From NCBI GenBank assembly GCA_028023455.1, contig JAQFVV010012508.1:2785877-2849876 (forward strand): a stretch of DNA of 64,000 nt, in the 5' to 3' direction. Each line of letters begins with the position of its first letter. Positions within the stretch are counted from its first letter, which is position 1. The notes under the pieces were generated by a model. It ran no database searches and was not told the DNA's origin. It saw nothing but the letters and a program-made list of their open reading frames with translations. This document shows, piece by piece, positions 10,921 through 21,864 of this stretch. A program made the translations under genes and the position numbers. This DNA is from Epiperipatus broadwayi (lineage: Eukaryota > Onychophora > Udeonychophora > Euonychophora > Peripatidae).

Positions 10921-10987
10921 CTCAGATCCAAAGCTTCTCACTGACGAAGGCCACAAGCCAGAAACTAGTCTGGGGATATTGGATGAG
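10921..10987 (+). ncRNA. type I hammerhead ribozyme candidate (tandem unit 1)
   Basis: CTGACGA at 10941-10947, GAAA at 10961-10964, GTC at 10968-10970 and stem II GGC-CACAA-GCC. Stem I pairs TGGGGA with TTCTCA (two G-U wobbles), an internal loop follows, then TTGGAT/ATCCAA and GAG/CTC. ACTAGT between GAA and C is self-complementary, allowing a dimeric double hammerhead, as known for HHRs with very short stem III. Confidence 0.8.
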
Positions 10988-11376
10988 TAGGCATTAGATA
11001 GTGATTTTATGCACAAGCCTTCTGGCATCCATTGATTACTCTGTTTAGCACAGGTGGCAATACTGTATGGAGAGTTTTCCTCTGTCTATCAACAATTAAT
11101 GTGCTAGTATAGGAAATGTGATCATGTGATGCTTAATGGTTTAACACCAATCCTGCCTAATAGGATAGTGGTGGCTATGGTTGTAAAAGAGCCAAAGACA
11201 CCAAAATGTATGGGTGCTGAATTGAGTTCAGACCCATATGACTATATAAGCTATTGAGCTTAGATTGAAAATATTTTTTGTGTTTTCAATTTCATTCTCA
11301 TAGTTTTGTAGTTAAGTAGAGATAAAAGGTGGTTGCTAGAGGGTTGCACTAGATCCTAAGATCTAGATGCAGTGCT

Positions 11377-11443
11377 CTCAGATCCAAAGCTCCTCACTGA
11401 CGAAGGCCACAAACCAGAAACGAGTCTGGGGATATTGGATGAG
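11377..11443 (+). ncRNA. type I hammerhead ribozyme candidate (tandem unit 2)
   Basis: CTGACGA at 11397-11403, GAAA at 11417-11420, GTC at 11424-11426. Stem I helices are complete. Stem II has one mismatch (GGC opposite ACC) and stem III reads ACGAGT rather than the palindromic ACTAGT, so activity may be reduced. Its spacing from unit 1 defines the 456-nt monomer. Confidence 0.72.
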
Positions 11444-11667
11444 TAGGCATTAGATAGGGATTTTATGCATAAGCCTTCTGGCATCCATTGATTACTCTGT
11501 TTAGCACAGGTGGCAATACTGTATAGAAAGTTTTGCTCTGTTTATCAACAATTAATGTGCTAGTATAGGAAATGTGATCATGTGATGCTATATTCCTAAT
11601 ATGTATTTTTAAGATATAGTTCAATTTTATTTAAAAAGCAATAAATGTTAAAACTATCACAATAATA

Positions 11668-11950
11668 TTAATATATATATTACTTTTTATAAATATCCAC
11701 ATATACAAGCTAATGCAATTTTTTTTAATATAATTCCTTTAATTTTCTGACAGTTTTGACTGTCCTGCAGTCTTCATCAGAGCTACAACATTTAAACATA
11801 TAATCATTATTCTCTATATATAAAATACATATTTTACATTATTATTCACAATCATATTTTATTTTTAAACTGTTAGAAAATTAAAGGAATTATATAAAAA
11901 ATTTGCATTAGAGTGTATATATGGAGATTTATAAAAAATAATATATATAT
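11668..11950. mobile_element. foldback MITE, family G relative
   Basis: Arms of about 90 bp: 'tatataattcctttaatttt' with 'ctaatgcaa' and 'ccacatatac' further out, mirrored on the right. The centre contains, on the minus strand, CTCTGATGAAGACTGCAGG and then ACAGTCAAAACTGTC, close to the centre of the MITE at 6.1 kb. Noncoding. Confidence 0.65.
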
Positions 11951-12604
11951 GGATATATGAAAGAATGCAAAAAAAGTAAAGGAGAAGATATAGGAATAAT
12001 AATATTCATAGGTATGAAGAAGTGTTTAAATGAAATGTTTATAGAATCAGTGGTGTTTTTTTTTTTTTAAAAAAAAAAACAAACACCTCATATTACTGTA
12101 AATTAGACATTTTTGAATAAAAATTAAATTGTACAATACAAAATAATAAAAAAAAAAAAAAGGGGGGGGGGGTAAGTAAATCTTAATTCAATTTCTGATT
12201 AGTTGTTTCTTTTTTTTTTTATTTAAAAAAATTTTTTTTCAGAAACTTTGGATCATGTAATATCCAAGATTATTTTATCTAATTATATTTAAAAAAAAAA
12301 AAAAACTGTCACAAGTTATTTTATAAATAAATAACGTAGTTGAACAGGTGGTGGAAAAATTATTTATTTTCAAAAACCATTTCATAACTCTTAAATATGC
12401 AATATTTTTTAAACACTATTTAAATATTTCATTTTTTTAACACTCGAATTCCTGGGAAGAATTTAACAGCAGTTGAGGCAGGCTAAGAAATTAATCAAAA
12501 GTACTTCTGCAGATTGAAAGACTGTTTATAATAGTTTATTACTGTTATATTTATGTTTATTGTTATTACAATAGTTTTTTAATTAACGATATTTTGTTTG
12601 TATT
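11951..12604. other. low-complexity AT-rich region
   Basis: Many A and T homopolymers and one A-run followed by a G-run (about 12148-12172). No feature supported. Confidence 0.5.
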
Positions 12605-12845
12605 ATATATATGTAATAAAAATACTCTGGAATAAATTCTACAACATTTTAATATACAAATATAAAAAAAAATAGCTAGAACCAGCTTATGACCATTTAT
12701 GCTGTCTTTAGTAGCATTTAATAGTTAAAATTTAAAGGATGGCTTACACTGCCGTAAGCTAGTTATAGATATTATTGATTTTTATTAATATTGGATATTA
12801 AAACATTGCAGTTTATTCCAGAGTATTTTGATTATTATATTTATT
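12605..12845. mobile_element. foldback MITE
   Basis: AATACTCTGGAATAAA with a following 'acattttaata' at 12.62 kb returns inverted at 12.79-12.83 kb, and inner 'gctagaaccagctta' pairs with 'taagctagtta'. The arms are imperfect over about 60-90 bp. Noncoding. No clear TSD. Confidence 0.55.
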
Positions 12846-13300
12846 TGATCTATCTAAGGGTAAAGGATAATAAATAGTGATAAATAAACTACACACTCAA
12901 CAGCATTATGTCTAATTTGTACAATGGAATAAGTAATGAGACCAATTAAGAAGAATGATATATACAAATAAATAAATTCATGGTGATGCATCTAATTATG
13001 TATTGGTATAAGATATATCAATAAACATATGTATTTCAGTCAAGCATTGGTGGAATAAATTTATAGAATAGTGAGTTTTGAGAGGAGTTATTACATCACC
13101 CTACTTGGCCATATGTTGATGCGCCAAAATTAATGACAATGAACAGGTTTTAAACTAACTCCACTTTACATAATAAATGTGACACACCTGGAAATCAAAA
13201 AACTTGTTTAACTAAAACTAATATCAAATATTGTAAGACAACTAATCAAAATTTTACAATACCCTTTTAGTATTCTGATTATTTATCAAGTGCACACAAA
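12846..13300. other. AT-rich spacer, nothing recognised
   Basis: No feature supported. Confidence 0.5.
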
Positions 13301-13304
13301 GTCT

Positions 13305-14240
13305 GTAATTAGAAATAGAAAAGCTTTAATCTTTTTTATATGCACCTTAAATGTTTGTATGATAGCCAAATAATGTAGTTTTTAACTATAGAGGGACCTC
13401 TCAAATCTCAGCACAAGTTAGGGAACTTTATAAAGATAGGAGTGGCCATTTTAGCTTTTAAGCTAAATTCTTATTTATAAAGGTCAATTTGAACCATCTT
13501 GATTTGAGAGCTTGAAGATATTACTCTATTCATATTTAAATCCACTATCTTCTTTCACAAATTAATTGATATGAAATTTTGCAATTTCCAATGAGTTAAT
13601 ATTAAGATCTTTTTAATGGAAATATAGAAGCTAATGTAATGTTCTGTAATTAGAAAAAAAAGGCTTCAACCTTTTTTATATGTACCTTAAATGTTTGTAT
13701 AACAGCCAATGCTTCCGCTTGGTCACTTTAAATAAGAATTAGGTTAAAGATAAGATGGCAGCTCTTATCTTTATAAAGTCTTCTATCTTGTGTTGAGGTT
13801 TGAAAACTCCCTCTATAAGAAAAAAAAACTACATTATTAGGCTATTATACAAATGCTTAAGGAACATGTGGAAAAGATTAAAACCTTTCTCTTTCTAATT
13901 ACAGACTTTCTTGTGCTTGATAAATAAGCAGAACATTACATTAGTGTTGATTAAAAAGATCTTAATATTAACTCATTGTGAATCACAAGATTTTGTGTTA
14001 GTTAATAGTGGGTTTAAATGAGAAGAGAGCAATACCTTCCCACTCTCAAATCAAGATGCTTCAGATTGGTCTACATAAATAAGAATTTAGGTTAAAGATA
14101 AGATGGCTATTCTTATCTTCATAAAATCCCTATCTTGTGTTGAGATTTGAGAGGTCCCTTTATAGTCAAAAACTACATTGTTTGGTTATTATACAAACAT
14201 TTGAGCATGTGAAAACAGTAACGCCTTTCTCTTTCTAAAT
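13305..14240. mobile_element. large foldback element, family E
   Basis: Arms of about 300 bp: the left arm (about 13311-13622, with 'gggacctctcaaatctcagc' and 'cttgatttgagag') is complementary to the right arm (about 13940-14232). Between them, another inverted pair ('aatgttctgtaattagaaa' / 'taagcagaacattacatta') makes a nested foldback. Related fragments lie at 3.3-3.8 and 31.64-31.93 kb. No reading frame of note. Confidence 0.65.
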
Positions 14241-14245
14241 ACCCT

Positions 14246-14952
14246 TTTAGCAATAGTGAGCAAAATTGGCTTTATTTTCAAACGTCAGCAGTCATTCCTA
14301 TTGCTATCATAATCTCAACTCTTAGAGTGACTAACTTCACCTCATTATAAAATATCTCTAGATCTACTCTTTCACATATATTTTTCCTAGGAAACTAATC
14401 TGGATCATGGATTATGAGTAAAGATTGATTATCTATCTACATTCATATATACATATTATAAGTATAGAGTGAAAGAATAAAGCGAGAAAAGGAATTTGAT
14501 TAATAGATGCTACAATGTATATATATTTAAAATAAGAAAAAGCTGGTCCATATAATCTTTATAAGCCAAGTTTATTATCAATTTATCTAATTAATTCAAC
14601 AGACTTCCATGGGATTGTAGATCAATGATTAACCAATCATGGGATACAAATTAATCAAACAAAAATGAAATATAAATAAATATTAAAAACCATCAAAACA
14701 AAGCTGTTATAAGATTATCTAGATTTAAAGTACCAGGCAGTTCTATATATAGTTATACGTATAAAACATCTTTAAATGATCATTAGTATCCAATTGTCTT
14801 TAATCTTGAAATATTCTTGTTGAAATTTTTCTCTAGGTTCTTATACAAGTTCATTAAAATAGTCGTCTAATTGTATTCAAATTATCTTCCTTGATTTTTT
14901 TTTTTTTTTAGTAATTTCACATTGTATATTCAAAATGATTATTCTTCCGTAT
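14246..14952. other. AT-rich intergenic
   Basis: Contains a T-run near 14896-14909. Nothing else recognised. Confidence 0.5.
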
Positions 14953-14963
14953 AATTAAATCTT

Positions 14964-15259
14964 AAAACAGGCAAAACTCTCCATTCAGTATTGCCACTCA
15001 GTGCAAGACAGAGTAATGCATAAAATCCCCATCTAGTGCCTACTCATTCAATATCCCCTGACTAGTTTCTGGCTTGTGGCCTTCGTCACTGACAAAAGGC
15101 CACAAAACAGAAACTAGACTGGGGATATTAGATAAGGAGGAATTAGATGGGGATTTTATGCACAAGCCTTCTGACATCCATTGATTACTCTGGCTTGCAG
15201 TGAGTAGCAATACTGGACGGAGAGTTTTAAGCAAGTATAAAAAATGGTGATCATGTGAC
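14964..15259. mobile_element. family A, palindromic copy with 11-bp TSD
   Basis: Flanked by AATTAAATCTT (14953-14963 and 15260-15270). The left arm starts AAAACAGGCAAAACTC and the right arm ends in ATCATGTGAC. The fold point lies within the ribozyme segment (about 15.09 kb), so both strand cores are truncated or mutated (the triplet reads GAC on the plus strand) and neither should cleave. Confidence 0.85.
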
Positions 15260-15270
15260 AATTAAATCTT

Positions 15271-15726
15271 GTCATTAAATTTTCCTACTTCTTTATGTGG
15301 TGGTATTCATTTTTCAAATGACGATTTTGTTTCATATCCTTTTTTTTAGAGCATCCTTATGCTGTTGCTCATAAATATGGATGGAGAAAAAAAAGATCCA
15401 TGAGTTAATTCAGATTGAAACAATGAAAAAACCATTGAATTCCATGCTTTTGATATGTAGAAAGGTTATATTTACAATCTTTCTTACAATTGTTTCTTCA
15501 TTACATCCCAATTATTTTTGAATCAATAATTTAATTATTAGTGCAAATATCCTCCGTTCCAATAACCAGCCTCCTAATGAAAATGATCCACTCAATTGAC
15601 TTCTTTAAATAAAAATACAATTACTACTCCCTAAAACTTGACTAAACCGGTGAAACTTTACATTTTATATCTGCTTGTTTGAACATCAAAATCATATTTT
15701 CATAATAAAAGTTATTTTGATTTTTA
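15271..15726. other. AT-rich spacer, nothing recognised
   Basis: No feature supported. Confidence 0.5.
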
Positions 15727-15740
15727 ATTACATTATTATC

Positions 15741-15843
15741 GTCTTGCATTGGTGGTCGAGAGGTCAGCGCGACTGCCTTAGCAGGTAGTTGCCCGGGTTG
15801 TGGGTTCGTGTCCCGGCCGATGCTATGACACTTAAAAAAAAAA
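15741..15843 (+). mobile_element. SINE family C (tRNA-derived), with TSD
   Basis: A compact GC-richer body: ends GCATTGG and CCGATGC can pair as an acceptor stem. TGGTCGAGAGG matches the A box and GGTTCGTGTCC the B box. A possible anticodon arm is ACTGCC/GGTAGT. An A-rich tail follows. Imperfect 14-bp TSD ATTACATTATTATC / ATTATATTACTATC (15727-15740 and 15844-15857). The second copy is at 52.95 kb. It could also be a retroposed tRNA pseudogene, but the shared GTCTTGC leader and TATGACA trailer favour a SINE. Confidence 0.8.
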
Positions 15844-15857
15844 ATTATATTACTATC

Positions 15858-16006
15858 ATTAACCTTCTGTTCATGTTGTTTAAAAAAAAATTGAATTGTT
15901 TTTTGAATCAATTTACAGAGTTTTTTAAAGTGATTACTTATTTATCAACTTATTTTTGCAATTAAATTCTTATTCTTTTGTTCTTTTCTAATGTACTACT
16001 TTAGAT
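15858..16006. other. AT-rich spacer
   Basis: Nothing recognised. Confidence 0.4.
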
Positions 16007-16016
16007 TTAATTAATT

Positions 16017-16217
16017 ACACAGAGACAAAACTCTCCATACAGTAGCGCCACTCAGTGCAAGCCAGAGTAATCAATGGCTGAAGGAAGGTTTGTGCATAAA
16101 ATCCTTACCTAGTGCCTATACATCCAATATCCCCGGACTAGTTTCTAGCTTATGGCTTTCATCAGTGAGGAGACATGAAAGTGAGAGATCTTAGGATCTA
16201 ATATGATGTTTAGTGAC
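16017..16217 (-). mobile_element. family A, truncated copy with 10-bp TSD
   Basis: TTAATTAATT flanks it (16007-16016 and 16218-16227). It has one left terminus (ACACAGAGACAAAACTCTCC) and the minus-strand ribozyme core (CTGATGA, stem II AGC/GCT, GAAAC, GTC), then a deletion jumps to the tail 'gatgtttagtgac'. Stem I is weakened because the base after GTC is C opposite A, and its outer helix is gone. Stem II AGC/GCT covaries with GGC/GCC of other copies. Confidence 0.8.
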
Positions 16218-16227
16218 TTAATTAATT

Positions 16228-16636
16228 CTTACAAGTGATATAAATTAGTTACTATATAAATTTCATTTAAAAGAAATACTTTTCTTTCTTTATCTACTAT
16301 AAAAATAATATTACATGCTAATAATTGACAAATCAATTTTAAAATAAAGAAACTTTTTGCTAATACATTCTATATTTTAGAATACTTATAATTTTTAAAT
16401 TAGATTTAACAAATATACCATTTTAAAGACAAATTTGAATCTCATAACTTATCAATGATGAGATGAAGATATATCAGTATGCTGTAGTTAATCAGACTGT
16501 ATACATGGCCAAGTATAATATCTAGTATACAAAGCAAATTTTTCTAAATGCACAGTGCATTGCTACTACTAATTACTTTCATCTTATTTAAATAAGTAAC
16601 TGTTTTTTTCTAATTTACACTTCTTAATGTAAATAC
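16228..16636. other. AT-rich spacer, nothing recognised
   Basis: No feature supported. Confidence 0.5.
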
Positions 16637-16757
16637 ATGAAAGCAGTCAACACTTAAACAATACCAATATCAATAACAATCTCAATCTGTTGTCAAGGCA
16701 ACCTCCTTTAAATAATAAAGGTGGAAATCCACCTTTATGTATAGTCTAATATATTTA
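16637..16757. repeat. direct repeat M, copy 1
   Basis: 'ctcaatctgttgtcaaggca' followed by a short palindrome (GGTGGAAATCCACC) and 'tttatgtat'. A second copy at 17.63-17.75 kb has the same order. The two flank the palindromic family A insertion at 16857-17504. Confidence 0.6.
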
Positions 16758-16856
16758 TATAGACACTGAAGATTGCAACTTGACTACAAAGAATGAAATT
16801 ATTAATTCAAAGAAGTTTAAATGAACCTCATTAAACAGGTAAATATAATGTTTTTA

Positions 16857-17504
16857 AACAAGGCAAAACTCTCCATACAGTAGTGCCACCCTGTGCCAAC
16901 CAGAGTAATCAATGGATGCCAGAAGGCTTGTGCATAAAATTCCTATCTAATGCCTACTCATCCAATATCCCCAGACTAGTTTCTGGCAGTGAGGAGCTTT
17001 GGATCTGACAGCACTGCACCTAGATCTTAGGATCTAATGCAATCCTCCAGCAACCCCTTTTATCTCTACTTAACTATAATACCATGAGAATGAAATTGAA
17101 AACAAAAATATTTTCAAAGACACCAAAATGTATGGGCGCTGAACTGAGTTCAGACCCATATGACTATATAAGCTATTGAGCTTAGATTGAAAATATTTTT
17201 GTGTTTTCAATTTCATTCTCCTGGTTTTATAGTTTAGAGATAAAAGGTGGTTGCTGGAGGGTTGCATTAGATCCTAAGATCTAGGTGCAGTGCTCTCAGA
17301 TCCAAAGCTCCTCACTGATGAAGGCCACAAGCCAGAAACTAGTCTGGGGATATTGGATGAGTAGGCATTAGATAGGGATTTTATGCACAAGCCTTCTGGC
17401 ATCCATTGATTACTCTGGTTGGCACAGGGTGGCACTACTGTATGGAGAGTTTTGCCTTGTTTATAAACAATTATGTGCTAGTATAAGAGATCATGTGATG
17501 CTTA
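16857..17504. mobile_element. family A, long palindrome (two full arms)
   Basis: Both arms carry the terminus (AAACAAGGCAAAACTCTCC and its complement), the ribozyme segment and the following CTTAGGATCTAATGCA block. They meet near 17.1 kb in an asymmetric centre. The left-arm ribozyme has lost its core by deletion, while the right-arm one is intact. Probable diverged 12-bp TSD ATAATGTTTTTA / ATAATCTGTTTA. A transcript would form a hairpin with arms of roughly 250-300 nt. Confidence 0.82.
17295..17361 (+). ncRNA. type I hammerhead ribozyme candidate
   Basis: CTGATGA at 17315-17321, GAAA at 17335-17338, GTC at 17342-17344, stem II GGC-CACAA-GCC. Stem I TGGGGA/TCCTCA, internal loop, TTGGAT/ATCCAA, GAG/CTC: all pairs present. 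Stem III is the palindrome ACTAGT. Among the best-preserved copies. Confidence 0.8.
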
Positions 17505-17632
17505 ATAATCTGTTTAGAAAGGAGACTAATAAATAATCAATTATAACTTTCAATTTGCAATTATAACTACTCCAACCATGTGTTACTTGCATAATAAAGC
17601 TAATAATGCCGAAGACTAGATAAATAATGAAA

Positions 17633-17745
17633 ATACATGAAAGCTTTCAACAATCAACAATCAACAATCTCAATCTGTTGTCAAGGCAACTTTGTAAACA
17701 ATAAAGATGGAAATTCACCTTTATGTATGGACTAATATGTTTATA
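17633..17745. repeat. direct repeat M, copy 2
   Basis: Matches 16637-16757, including 'ctcaatctgttgtcaaggca' and 'cacctttatgtatg'. Identity of the repeat unknown. Confidence 0.6.
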
Positions 17746-19429
17746 CTTTCTCTGCTTAAAAACCATACTGCTTAATATTACAATCCAATTAAATTATAAT
17801 ATTTATTACCAGAAACAGTACTTTGCCATTGTTTTAGACTTCCTTAACACAATTTAGTTGTTGTTTCAATGTTTAGAATGACTACATTGAAAGCTTTAGT
17901 AAGATCTTTACAAATAGTAATGGCTGAATTGGACCATGAAGATTGAGGCATTTGGCATTATAAATTGTCTTGCTTTCAGGGAGAAGATAAAGAAAATAGG
18001 AAAAGAGATAAAAAAATATTTTAAAATGCAAACTCCAACATAAAGATCCAAACAGAGATTGTAATCTAAATATTTAACTATCTGCAAGCGAGTGTACACA
18101 TGCATTGTAAATGGATTCAATGCATAATCTAAAAATACCTATTAAAAAAATTGATATATGGTCACTATGGTAATTGTTTCTTCTTTTCTTTTCCTGTCAC
18201 AAGCAAAAACATTTTTTTTTTTTTATAGGGAGTGAGAATTATTTAAATTTATAGATTAAGAAGGAATTTATTTGCATTTTGGTTATTAATCACCCAAGAA
18301 ACAGATAATAAATATAAGTGATATAATTAAATATCGGGTTAAAGAATGAAATACTTTCAGATATTTGTATTGGCAAAGCAATTAATTATCATTCCAAATG
18401 TGAACTTTAATCTTTTAATTACGAGTTTTATTATTATTATTATTTTTTTTCCAAGATGAATGAGATAAAAAAAGTATTTTAACTAGAGTTTATTCCCATC
18501 CCATATATATAGAAAATTAATAATCAAAGATATTTTTTAATTAAACAAAGGAGGACCAAATAAGATAACGCTGCAATTGGAGATGAGAGGATGGAAGCAT
18601 ATCTCATCTTGTGATGGGAGATTATGGGAAGTTATAAGAAGAGACTCGTTTAAGTTAAGGGAGAGTAAGGCACTGAGAAAAAGAAGTAATGGATCAAAGA
18701 AAACCTTAATAAGCACAGAGGAGTGCACTAAAGAAAAGAAGAATGTGGTCAGTGGAATAATTAATACATAAGCTGGTGATTTAAAAGAAATAAGTAATCA
18801 GTTACATACAAAGAATAATAATTTAATGCTATTCAATACAAATCATAAAACCCAATTGTAATTGGGAAGTTTAAAATGACTTGCTGAATTATACCATTAA
18901 TTTTTTCAACATATACCATGGAAATTAAATATGTGGGTAGTTAACTTGCTAAAAGTATAGCCATTTAATCTGGTAGACATGCAAAGCCACCAATATCTTC
19001 AGAGTTCTGCCCTGAGAAATGGCATTCGTAAGAGATTGAACTAATATGCTAATTCTTAAAGCTATTACCACCATCCTATGAAAAATGTCTCAATCTACTG
19101 TTATAATATAAATGTGACAGAGTTGTATTTTTGTTGTTGTTGTTGTACAGCCGAGAATATAAAACTCACAGACAATAAAAAATTATAACTAGAAAAGAAA
19201 TAACTCAGAGTAAAAAATAAATTGCATTTAAAAAGAAAGAGGTAATGTGAACATACTATTATAACTTCAGGTACACAGTAATCTATGGTAAGAGATTTAT
19301 ATATATCTTTAATAATATAATGACTTATTAAATATATTCTTTGATGCTTATTAATATAATGTTTAAATGATGCTGAATAGTTACTAATTATATGATATTG
19401 TGGAGATAATAAAATTCTTATATTTATAT
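17746..19429. other. AT-rich intergenic; short open frame near 18.6 kb
   Basis: A 64-codon frame (18577-18771, +) has a more balanced composition (MEMRGWKHISSCDGRLWEVI at its start) than chance AT-rich frames, but I recognise no domain and there is no start context or splice evidence. It could be a remnant of an unidentified element. The rest shows nothing. Confidence 0.35.
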
Positions 19430-20160
19430 TGGTACCAGATGCATCCGGCCTATGTAAAGGCCACCTTTTTTTTAAATTGGTTGCTTTAATAATTTTAAAG
19501 ATTTAATGTAAATTGAACAAAAGATTTTAATATTATATAAATAAATGTGAGAAATGTACCCGGCCTTTCAGGCCATCATTACCACCAATGTACTAATACA
19601 TTTGGCTTTATTAATAGTTTTGTGAATTACAGTTTATTAATGGCGGAATCATATCCTAGTCAGTCTAAAAGGCCGGTCATTTTAGTAATAGTTTTTTTTT
19701 AATCAGTTGCTTTAACAATTTTTTTGTTGCTTTGAATAAAATGCTCGTAATCAAATTAAGTCTCTAAATTAAAATTTTTCAATATATCTTTTATATTTGA
19801 TGTGAGAATTTGGAAGTGTAATGAACAACTATTAATGGCGGAATTGCTAAAATATCCTTCGTACTAATTTGACCTGTGACAGTCTTTTGGACAAACATTC
19901 ACAGAAAACGTGACAGCCTTGCAGATATGAACACATGTGAATAGAATTACGGACAAACATTCACATGGATTTTATGTATATTTTATTAATAATTATATTC
20001 AACATTTTCTTATATATTTATATTATTGATAAAGAATGTGTTAGGCTACAAGTATTTATTTGTTTGTGAGTGTGGTTTATTAATAAAACATTCACAGAAA
20101 ACACAAGGAGCCTTTAGCAGGAAACATTGACGGAAAATTGTAAGGGCAGTTGAATAATGA
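19430..20160. repeat. region of short dispersed direct repeats
   Basis: Several motifs recur at irregular spacing: 'ttaatggcggaat' (about 19637 and 19833), 'acaaacattcacag/tgg' (about 19891, 19952, and a variant at 20088), GGCC-containing 'aaaggcc' blocks (19458, 19667), and 'ggttgctttaa' against 'agttgctttaa'. It looks like a decayed repetitive element of unknown type. Confidence 0.4.
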
Positions 20161-20559
20161 TTCATCCAAAATATTCTTTCCATAGAAAGAGGCATCCACT
20201 TATCTATGAACTAACTTTACATAAGTATGGATATAAGGCATGCTTGAGTGTCAATAAACGTAGATAGAAACAAAATTATGTTTTGGATGTTCAAAATGGT
20301 AAATAGATTTCCTGAAATAACCATTTGGACACCACCCCAATTTTTAGGGCTTAAATTAGTTCAAACCTTGGTTCCCATTACATAAATTGGCACTAACAAT
20401 GTGAGAAACAATTTAGAGAAGAAATCCCTAAGAAAAGAGTGGATAATTGTTACCAAATGTGAATGACTCAAAAAAAAAAAAAAAAAAACAACCCAGAAAT
20501 AGTGAAAATTAAATTCATAAGAAGGTAAATAATTAAGGTGAATATGAAATAATGCATGA
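20161..20559. other. AT-rich spacer
   Basis: Contains an A-run (20470-20488). Nothing else recognised. Confidence 0.5.
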
Positions 20560-21480
20560 TAAACAGGCATACATGGTATATTGGAATAGTGTTCAAACTT
20601 AGTAGAGCAATAGTTTCAGGAAGTGTTGGGTATTGGATAGGGCTGCAGGGTGAAGAGAAAAGTAGGCATATTATTTAATGAATAGACAATTATCTTACAA
20701 AAAATGGTAATATTGAAATAGTTATAAATCAATGATAACCAGATCTACATTAAAAAGAATGGAAGATCAGATGAATCAACCTAAAATGCAGCACAGTATA
20801 AGCCAGAAAGATCAAGCCAGATACCCATGATGGATATAATATGATAGGTAGTGCAAGTAGTTTAATGAGTAACAACAAAAAAGTGAAAGAAGATGATGAG
20901 TGGGAAAAAAATGGATGGAAAGTTTAATAAAAATTAACATATGTTAAAGAAGGTGTGATAAAAAGGATTAAAAACTCTAATGACTTGCAATGTGAACGTG
21001 AGGAATGATTTAAAGTAAGACAGAGATGATAAAGTAAATGTGGAAGATGAGAACAGAAAATATAAACAAAATGGAGAACCTTTCAAAGCATTGGGAAAAG
21101 GGATTTAATTAAGTGAAAAAGAAATAAGAGGAACATGAAGAAAGACTTTGAAAGTGATAGAGGTAAGGTTGCAAGAGAGTATAGAAGAACTAACTAGAAA
21201 GATGAAGCACTTGAAAGTTGTAAGAAAATGATTTCAGAAAATAACTAAAATATTAAGGAAGAACTTGACATATTTAAAACATTAACCATCCATAGGATAG
21301 AGGAGATAGAAGCAGGATTGATAAACCTTACAAACCACAATCACAAGGAGTTGAACAAATCCACACATATAATCATATATATTGTTAGGCACAAAAATCC
21401 CTGAAACATTGAAATTTAGCACCAGAGGTTATGGAGAAGCACATGTGGTCATTAATCAGTTTTTCAAAATTAAGAGTATA
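20560..21480 (+). other. purine-rich segment, possible ancient LINE relic
   Basis: Strong strand asymmetry (purine-rich on +), like LINE coding strands elsewhere in the window. Short peptides such as MVYWNSV can be read, but every frame is full of stops and no motif is secure. I cannot assign it to a family. Confidence 0.3.
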
Positions 21481-21864
21481 CAAAGGCTGGGGTCATACTA
21501 TTTCATTCTTATGATAAATTTAACCTACAAATAAATATTTACCATTTCAACTTTTTCAATAGTCCAAACATTAATTTTTAATGGTTTGTCAATGCCAAAG
21601 GTAACAATAGGTTCAACGTAGATAAAACACACCCCCCCTCACAATAATAGAGAAGACAGAATCATAGCACACTCAAATTTTATACTTTTACAGGAAGTGC
21701 ATCACACGAACTCAAATTAAACTTGACAGAGAACATGAATATAAATATTGGCTGCATTAATCATTATGTCACTCATTAATAATATTAAGAGATATAAATA
21801 AATAAAATCAGATTTTAAAATTCTAATGGATACAATATAAAGATGTAATATTTAAATACAAGTA
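21481..21864. other. AT-rich spacer, nothing recognised
   Basis: No feature supported. Confidence 0.5.

Larger units (their letters stand above)
10323..11588 (+). mobile_element. family A tandem array (retrozyme-like), 13-bp TSD
   Basis: A single 1266-bp insertion bounded by perfect TATATTCCTAATA repeats (10310-10322 and 11589-11601). It holds an inverted partial unit (about 10323-10610), then two nearly identical direct units, then a third partial start ending in GATCATGTGATGC. Each direct unit carries a plus-strand hammerhead, and the two predicted cut sites (10970/10971 and 11426/11427) are 456 nt apart. A plus-strand transcript could release a 456-nt monomer. No protein is encoded, so mobilisation in trans is likely. 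Confidence 0.9.

Noticed and set aside
15746-15822. Functional tRNA gene
   Set aside because: The D and T arms pair imperfectly, the anticodon loop is irregular and differs between the two copies, and an A-tail and TSD show retroposition.
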